Positions 60,542-64,000 of a stretch of 64,000 nt of DNA are shown here, one piece after another. The DNA is taken from NCBI GenBank assembly GCA_016215115.1, contig JACRLN010000051.1, forward strand, positions 31,560-95,559. The letters are read 5' to 3'. Numbering within the stretch: position 1 is the first letter of the stretch; each line of letters starts with the position of its first letter. A program made the position numbers and the translations under genes. Below the pieces are notes generated by a model that was not told where the DNA came from, did no database searches, and saw only the letters and a program-made list of their open reading frames with translations. Source of the DNA: Nitrospirota bacterium. GTDB lineage: Bacteria > Nitrospirota > Thermodesulfovibrionia > UBA6902.

Positions 60542-61753
60542 ATGCAAATGTTAAGACCTGAAGAACAACTCGGAATAATCAGAAGGGGAGTAGAGGAGAT
60601 ATTAATTGAGGATGAGCTGCTCAAGAAGCTTGAACATTCTTATAAGACAAATACCTCCCTAAAGATAAAGGCAGGTTTTGATCCTACCGCGCCTGATATT
60701 CATCTCGGGCATACCGTCCTTCTCGAAAAGATGCGGCAATTTCAGGATCTGGGGCATGAAGTTATCTTGATAATAGGAGACCTTACGGGAATGATTGGAG
60801 ACCCTACCGGCAGGTCCGAAATAAGAAAGCCGTTAACAAGGGATGAAGTCCTGAAAAATGCGGGAACATACAAAGAGCAGGTATTCAAGATTCTTGATTC
60901 GGAAAGGACGCAAATCAGATTCAACAGTGAATGGCTTGAAAAAATGACCCCAATGGAAATCATAAGGCTTCAGGCAAAGCAGACTGTTGCACGCATGCTT
61001 GAACGGGAAGACTTCAAAAAAAGATTTGAAAGCCATACTGCAATAGGGATTCACGAGTTTATTTATCCGCTTCTGCAGGGGTATGATTCTGTGGTATTAA
61101 AGGCAGATATAGAGATTGGCGGGACCGATCAGAAATTCAATCTCTTAATGGGAAGGGAACTACAGCAGGAATATGGACAGCCGCCGCAGGCGCTTGTAAT
61201 TATGCCGCTCCTGGAAGGCACTGACGGCGTGAAGAAAATGTCAAAAAGTCTTGGGAATTACATCGGCATTACGGAAACACCAAAAGATATGTTCGGGAAG
61301 ATTATGTCTGTCAGCGACGAATTAATGCTCAGATATTATGAACTGCTCAGTCATATTTCTGTGGATGAACTCAATAAATTAAAAGCCGGAATTAAGGACC
61401 ATTCAGTACACCCTATGGAATCCAAAAAATCTCTTGCATATGAGATTGTTGAAAGATACCGGGGAAATGAAGCTGCAGCAAAGGCAAAAGAAGAGTTTGA
61501 ACATATATTCAAGGATAAAGGTCTTCCTGATGATATACAGGTGTTTAAGTGCAATGAAAAAATCATATGGCTTCCGAAGATCATGAAGCTTTCAGGCATT
61601 GTTAAAAGCACGGGAGAGGGCATAAGGTTAATAAAACAGGGCGGCGTTAGTGTGAATAATGAGAAGTGGGCGGATCCTGATAAAAACCTGCCTGCAGGAG
61701 AATGTCTTCTCAAAGTCGGGAAGAGAAGATTTTTGAAGATCGTTCAAGGATGA
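60542..61753 (+). CDS. tyrS: Tyrosyl-tRNA synthetase
   Basis: A 403-aa class I synthetase charging tRNA-Tyr. HIGH-type motif [14 protein letters not shown] (about 53-58), KMSKS motif [11 protein letters not shown] (about 231), the tyrosine pocket [20 protein letters not shown], and a C-terminal S4 RNA-binding domain (about 340-400, [20 protein letters not shown]). The KMSKS and HLGH spacing and the S4 tail match the bacterial TyrZ-like branch. The start has no obvious ribosome site; ATG two codons later is possible. Its 3' end meets a convergent gene across a hairpin repeat. Confidence 0.95.
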   Translation: MQMLRPEEQLGIIRRGVEEILIEDELLKKLEHSYKTNTSLKIKAGFDPTAPDIHLGHTVLLEKMRQFQDLGHEVILIIGDLTGMIGDPTGRSEIRKPLTRDEVLKNAGTYKEQVFKILDSERTQIRFNSEWLEKMTPMEIIRLQAKQTVARMLEREDFKKRFESHTAIGIHEFIYPLLQGYDSVVLKADIEIGGTDQKFNLLMGRELQQEYGQPPQALVIMPLLEGTDGVKKMSKSLGNYIGITETPKDMFGKIMSVSDELMLRYYELLSHISVDELNKLKAGIKDHSVHPMESKKSLAYEIVERYRGNEAAAKAKEEFEHIFKDKGLPDDIQVFKCNEKIIWLPKIMKLSGIVKSTGEGIRLIKQGGVSVNNEKWADPDKNLPAGECLLKVGKRRFLKIVQG

Positions 61754-61760
61754 AGTTTGA

Positions 61761-61801
61761 TTTACCCCGTTAGAAAGACGAAGGTCTTCTTACAGGGTTT
61801 A
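61761..61801. repeat. Hairpin repeat between convergent genes, second copy
   Basis: A diverged copy of 37672-37712 with the same loop GACGAAGGT. The TAA stop of the guanylyltransferase gene (61799-61801) is its last three bases. It may work as a bidirectional terminator. Confidence 0.75.
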
Positions 61802-63217
61802 CTTCCTTCCGAAATCATCATCAAAACGCACGATATCATCTTCTTCAAGGTAATTTCCTATCTGCACTTCGATGAGATGAAGGGGTATCTTTCCGGGGTT
61901 TTCAAGCCGGTGAGGCGATGTTTTGGCTACATAGGTAGACTGGTTTTCTTCAAGGAAAATGGTCTGGTCACCGTTTATAATTTTTGCCGTGCCCTGGACC
62001 ACGATCCAGTGTTCGCTTCTGTGGTGATGCATCTGCAAAGATAATTTTGCGCCGGGATAAACTACTATGCGCTTTATCTTTGTATTTTTGTTCTCTTCTA
62101 AAATAGTATACTTGCCCCAGGGCCGGTATACGGTGGTATGAGTTTTATATTCCTTGCGCCCATGTTTTTTCAGGTCCTGCACTATGGATTTTACATGTTT
62201 ACTTTTCTCAAGGTCTGATACAAATACTGTGTCCGGCGTTTCAATAACAACTATATTTTCAATATCGTTTGTTACGATCAGCCTGTTATTCCCCCTTATG
62301 AAACAGTTCTTCGTATTTCTGGGAATGACATCGCCCTCCAAAACATTGTTATTATTATCTTTCGGTAAAAAATCATAAAGTGATTTCCATGAACCGATAT
62401 CGCTCCATCCAAAATCCGAGGGAAGCACGACGCCTCTTCCGGTTTTTTCCATGATTGCATAATCAATGGAAATATCAGGCAGGGCTTTATACTTTTCTGA
62501 AGGGACAGCAACCCCTCCTGAAAGCATCTTCTGCATATTTTTCAGCAGGGAAGGCTCGAAGGTCCTGAATTCTTTCAGGAGAATAGAGGCCTTAAAGGCG
62601 AACATCCCGCTGTTCCAGAAAAAGTTTCCTGCGTCTACATAGCGCTGTGCAGTTTTTTCATCAGGCTTTTCCACAAACCGTTTTATCGCAAAAGCGCCAT
62701 GCGTTAAACGTTTGGACCCTTCTATATATCCGTAGCCGGTTTCAGGATAATTGGGTTTTATACCAAAAGTAACAATATAATTCATTTGGGCCAGCGATAC
62801 GGCTGTCTTTAATCTTTCCTGAAACCCGTTCACATCCTTTATGACGTGATCAGACGGGAATATCAGTATCACAGCATCTTTTTCTGTTTTAAGGATATTA
62901 AGAACGGCAAGCAGGATGGCAGGAGCGGTATTCCTTCCACAGGGTTCTTTGAAAATCTTGCCTTTTGACGGCACGCCGATTTCTTCAAGCTGTCGCGCTA
63001 TTTCAAAAAAATGTTCATCTCCGCATACAATTCTTATGCTCGAAGATTGAAGCACAGGGGATAACCGTTTAATTGTGTTTTGAATTAAAGAATCTGTCCC
63101 GACAAGATTAACAAGCTGTTTGGGATACAGCTCCCTTGAAATGGGCCACAATCTTGAGCCGCTGCCCCCGGCTAAAAGGACTGGGAATGTTTTAATTTCT
63201 TTTTCCTTTTTTGACAT
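61799..63217 (-). CDS. manC: Mannose-1-phosphate guanylyltransferase / mannose-6-phosphate isomerase
   Basis: A 472-aa type II bifunctional enzyme. Nucleotidyltransferase domain (about 10-290): signature LLAGGSGSRLWPISRELYPK, KEPCGRNTAPAILLA, IFPSDHVI and FVEKPDEKTAQRYV. Cupin isomerase domain (about 355-470): YRPWGKYTILEENKNTKIKR, LSLQMHHHRSEHWIVVQGTA (metal-binding His residues), STYVAKTSPHRLENP. It produces GDP-mannose for exopolysaccharide, fitting with PEP-CTERM and other surface proteins in the window. The stop codon is supplied by a hairpin repeat. Confidence 0.95.
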   Translation of the reverse strand: MSKKEKEIKTFPVLLAGGSGSRLWPISRELYPKQLVNLVGTDSLIQNTIKRLSPVLQSSSIRIVCGDEHFFEIARQLEEIGVPSKGKIFKEPCGRNTAPAILLAVLNILKTEKDAVILIFPSDHVIKDVNGFQERLKTAVSLAQMNYIVTFGIKPNYPETGYGYIEGSKRLTHGAFAIKRFVEKPDEKTAQRYVDAGNFFWNSGMFAFKASILLKEFRTFEPSLLKNMQKMLSGGVAVPSEKYKALPDISIDYAIMEKTGRGVVLPSDFGWSDIGSWKSLYDFLPKDNNNNVLEGDVIPRNTKNCFIRGNNRLIVTNDIENIVVIETPDTVFVSDLEKSKHVKSIVQDLKKHGRKEYKTHTTVYRPWGKYTILEENKNTKIKRIVVYPGAKLSLQMHHHRSEHWIVVQGTAKIINGDQTIFLEENQSTYVAKTSPHRLENPGKIPLHLIEVQIGNYLEEDDIVRFDDDFGRK

Positions 63218-63264
63218 AAATCCAGAACGTTGTCATTTTCTTAAAGACAGGTAACAACGAATTA

Positions 63265-63383
63265 GTGCCTGTTTATAAACTATGATTAATCGTCATTCCC
63301 GTGAAAACGGGAATCCAGAAAATACAAACTGGATTCCGGCTTAAGGACTGCCGGAATGACAGACAAACAGTCTTTATAAACAA
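63265..63383. mobile_element. MITE-like element, core repeat copy 9
   Basis: Core 63292-63360, nearly identical to copy 2 at 11597-11665. Outer ends CTGTTTATAAAC and GTCTTTATAAACA are inverted. The gap 63218-63486 holds nothing else. Confidence 0.75.
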
Positions 63384-63486
63384 ATATTGATTATAAACGC
63401 CTTATAAACATTATATTAGTTTACAAACAAGAAGGTCAATTGCAAGAGATATGAAACGATGATTATTGTGTTCAATAGTCCTTGAG

Positions 63487-63771
63487 TTAAATTACAACGC
63501 TTTTCCAGCAATCAGAGCTATCCAGACATGATTCTAAAATTCTTGTTAACTCTTTGTCTGCCAGGATATCTCCATTTTTTATATCAAGAAGCATCTTTTT
63601 AGGAATTTCCAAAATACACAATTTATCCTTTCTAAGCAGCTGGAATTTGTAAATAAAGCTGTCAAGTATATAAAAAATCCGGAATATTATTACGGTATTA
63701 TCAATTTGCCTGATTTTATCTTCAACTATATCATATGCCGGTACTTTATCTTCTGAAACCCTCGGGTCCAT
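63487..63771 (-). CDS. Small hypothetical protein
   Basis: A 94-aa protein from the ATG read from 63771, chosen because AAAAGGA lies five bases upstream; a frame six codons longer has no site. No signal peptide. A central hydrophobic strand-helix stretch (TVIIFRIFYILDSFIYKF) and Asp/Glu/Lys-rich ends. Not recognised. The good ribosome site and the length without stops give moderate support. It would be transcribed away from the partial gene at the right edge. Confidence 0.55.
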   Translation of the reverse strand: MDPRVSEDKVPAYDIVEDKIRQIDNTVIIFRIFYILDSFIYKFQLLRKDKLCILEIPKKMLLDIKNGDILADKELTRILESCLDSSDCWKSVVI

Positions 63772-63960
63772 AGTTTTCCTTTTAACCATGTTTTAAATTG
63801 TTTTTATAAAATAAATAATTGTACAGATATTGATATTTTTTGTCACGAAAAAAATAAAGGTATGTTACGGAATAATCATATATAGACATTTTGTAAATAT
63901 CATTAGTAGACAATCAGTAGGATAAAAGCATACGGTATGATACCCACCTGATAGAGTAAA

Positions 63961-63994
63961 GCCATCTTAATATCAAATAGGAGTCCAAGATGGC
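63961..63994 (+). promoter_or_regulatory. Possible translation-control hairpin at a start codon
   Basis: GCCATCTT (63961-63968) is exactly complementary to AAGATGGC (63987-63994), which contains the ATG. The AGGAG ribosome site lies in the 18-base loop. Confidence 0.4.
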
Positions 63995-64000
63995 AAAGAA
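63990..64000 (+). CDS. Start of a gene cut by the right edge
   Basis: ATGGCAAAGAA (Met-Ala-Lys-) at the very end, with AGGAGTCCAAG immediately upstream, a good ribosome site. Too short to identify. The start codon is inside an inverted repeat that could form a hairpin. Confidence 0.55.

Overview
This window looks like a chromosomal piece from an uncultured Gram-negative, non-enteric bacterium. The best guess is Nitrospirota (Thermodesulfovibrio-like) or a deltaproteobacterium-like lineage. This rests on inference from a PEP-CTERM protein, MSHA-type pilus genes, an LDH-like malate dehydrogenase, a shikimate kinase/dehydroquinate synthase fusion, a cyclic-di-GMP-I riboswitch and a very high load of small dispersed repeats. 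No rRNA is present, so the placement is not firm.

Layout. 1-6.7 kb: secreted proteins on the minus strand, namely a 1905-aa multidomain exoprotein and a PEP-CTERM protein sharing its N-terminal domain. 7.1-12.7 kb: a signalling operon with a PhnD-like binding lipoprotein, two histidine kinases and a sigma-54 response regulator. 12.8-16 kb: mfd. 16-22.3 kb: an RND multidrug efflux operon (TetR, adaptor, pump, TolC) with a clear operator. 22.6-27.3 kb: housekeeping metabolism (mdh, a Trm112-like protein, purB, aroK-aroB). 27.3-34.2 kb: a Cus-type heavy-metal efflux operon with a YtkA-like protein and a C-terminal-heme cytochrome. 34.2-37.6 kb: recR, ybaB, dnaX, 4.5S RNA (ffs) and tRNA-Ser(GGA). 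37.6-42.2 kb: an accessory stretch between two tRNA-Ser genes, holding a beta-helix exoprotein behind a c-di-GMP riboswitch and an AAA/DUF4143 ATPase. 42.3-43 kb: tadA, preceded by an in-frame cysteine-rich extension interrupted by one UGA. 43-57.8 kb: an MSHA-like pilus assembly operon split between the mshE and mshG homologues by a 6.5-kb island (MazEF-like pair, TPR/PIN-like protein, HipA-like kinase, DUF3037 protein). 58-64 kb: a membrane protein of unknown function, an MshN-like TPR protein, tyrS, a GDP-mannose biosynthesis gene and small genes at the edge.

Three signals stand out. First, the TPR-PIN / HipA-like kinase / DUF3037 operon plus MazEF inside a pilus operon is a good candidate for a little-described conflict or stress system. 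Second, the tadA locus has a 59-codon upstream extension in the same frame, rich in CxxC motifs and broken only by a UGA where a zinc-ribbon cysteine would be expected. Third, at least four families of short repeats not only fill the gaps between genes but enter genes in frame (mfd, dnaX, cusA, cusB, cusC, mshM, mshL) and supply the stop codons of at least seven genes.

All calls come from reading the sequence and the translations. No database searches were run, and family names are recognition from motifs.
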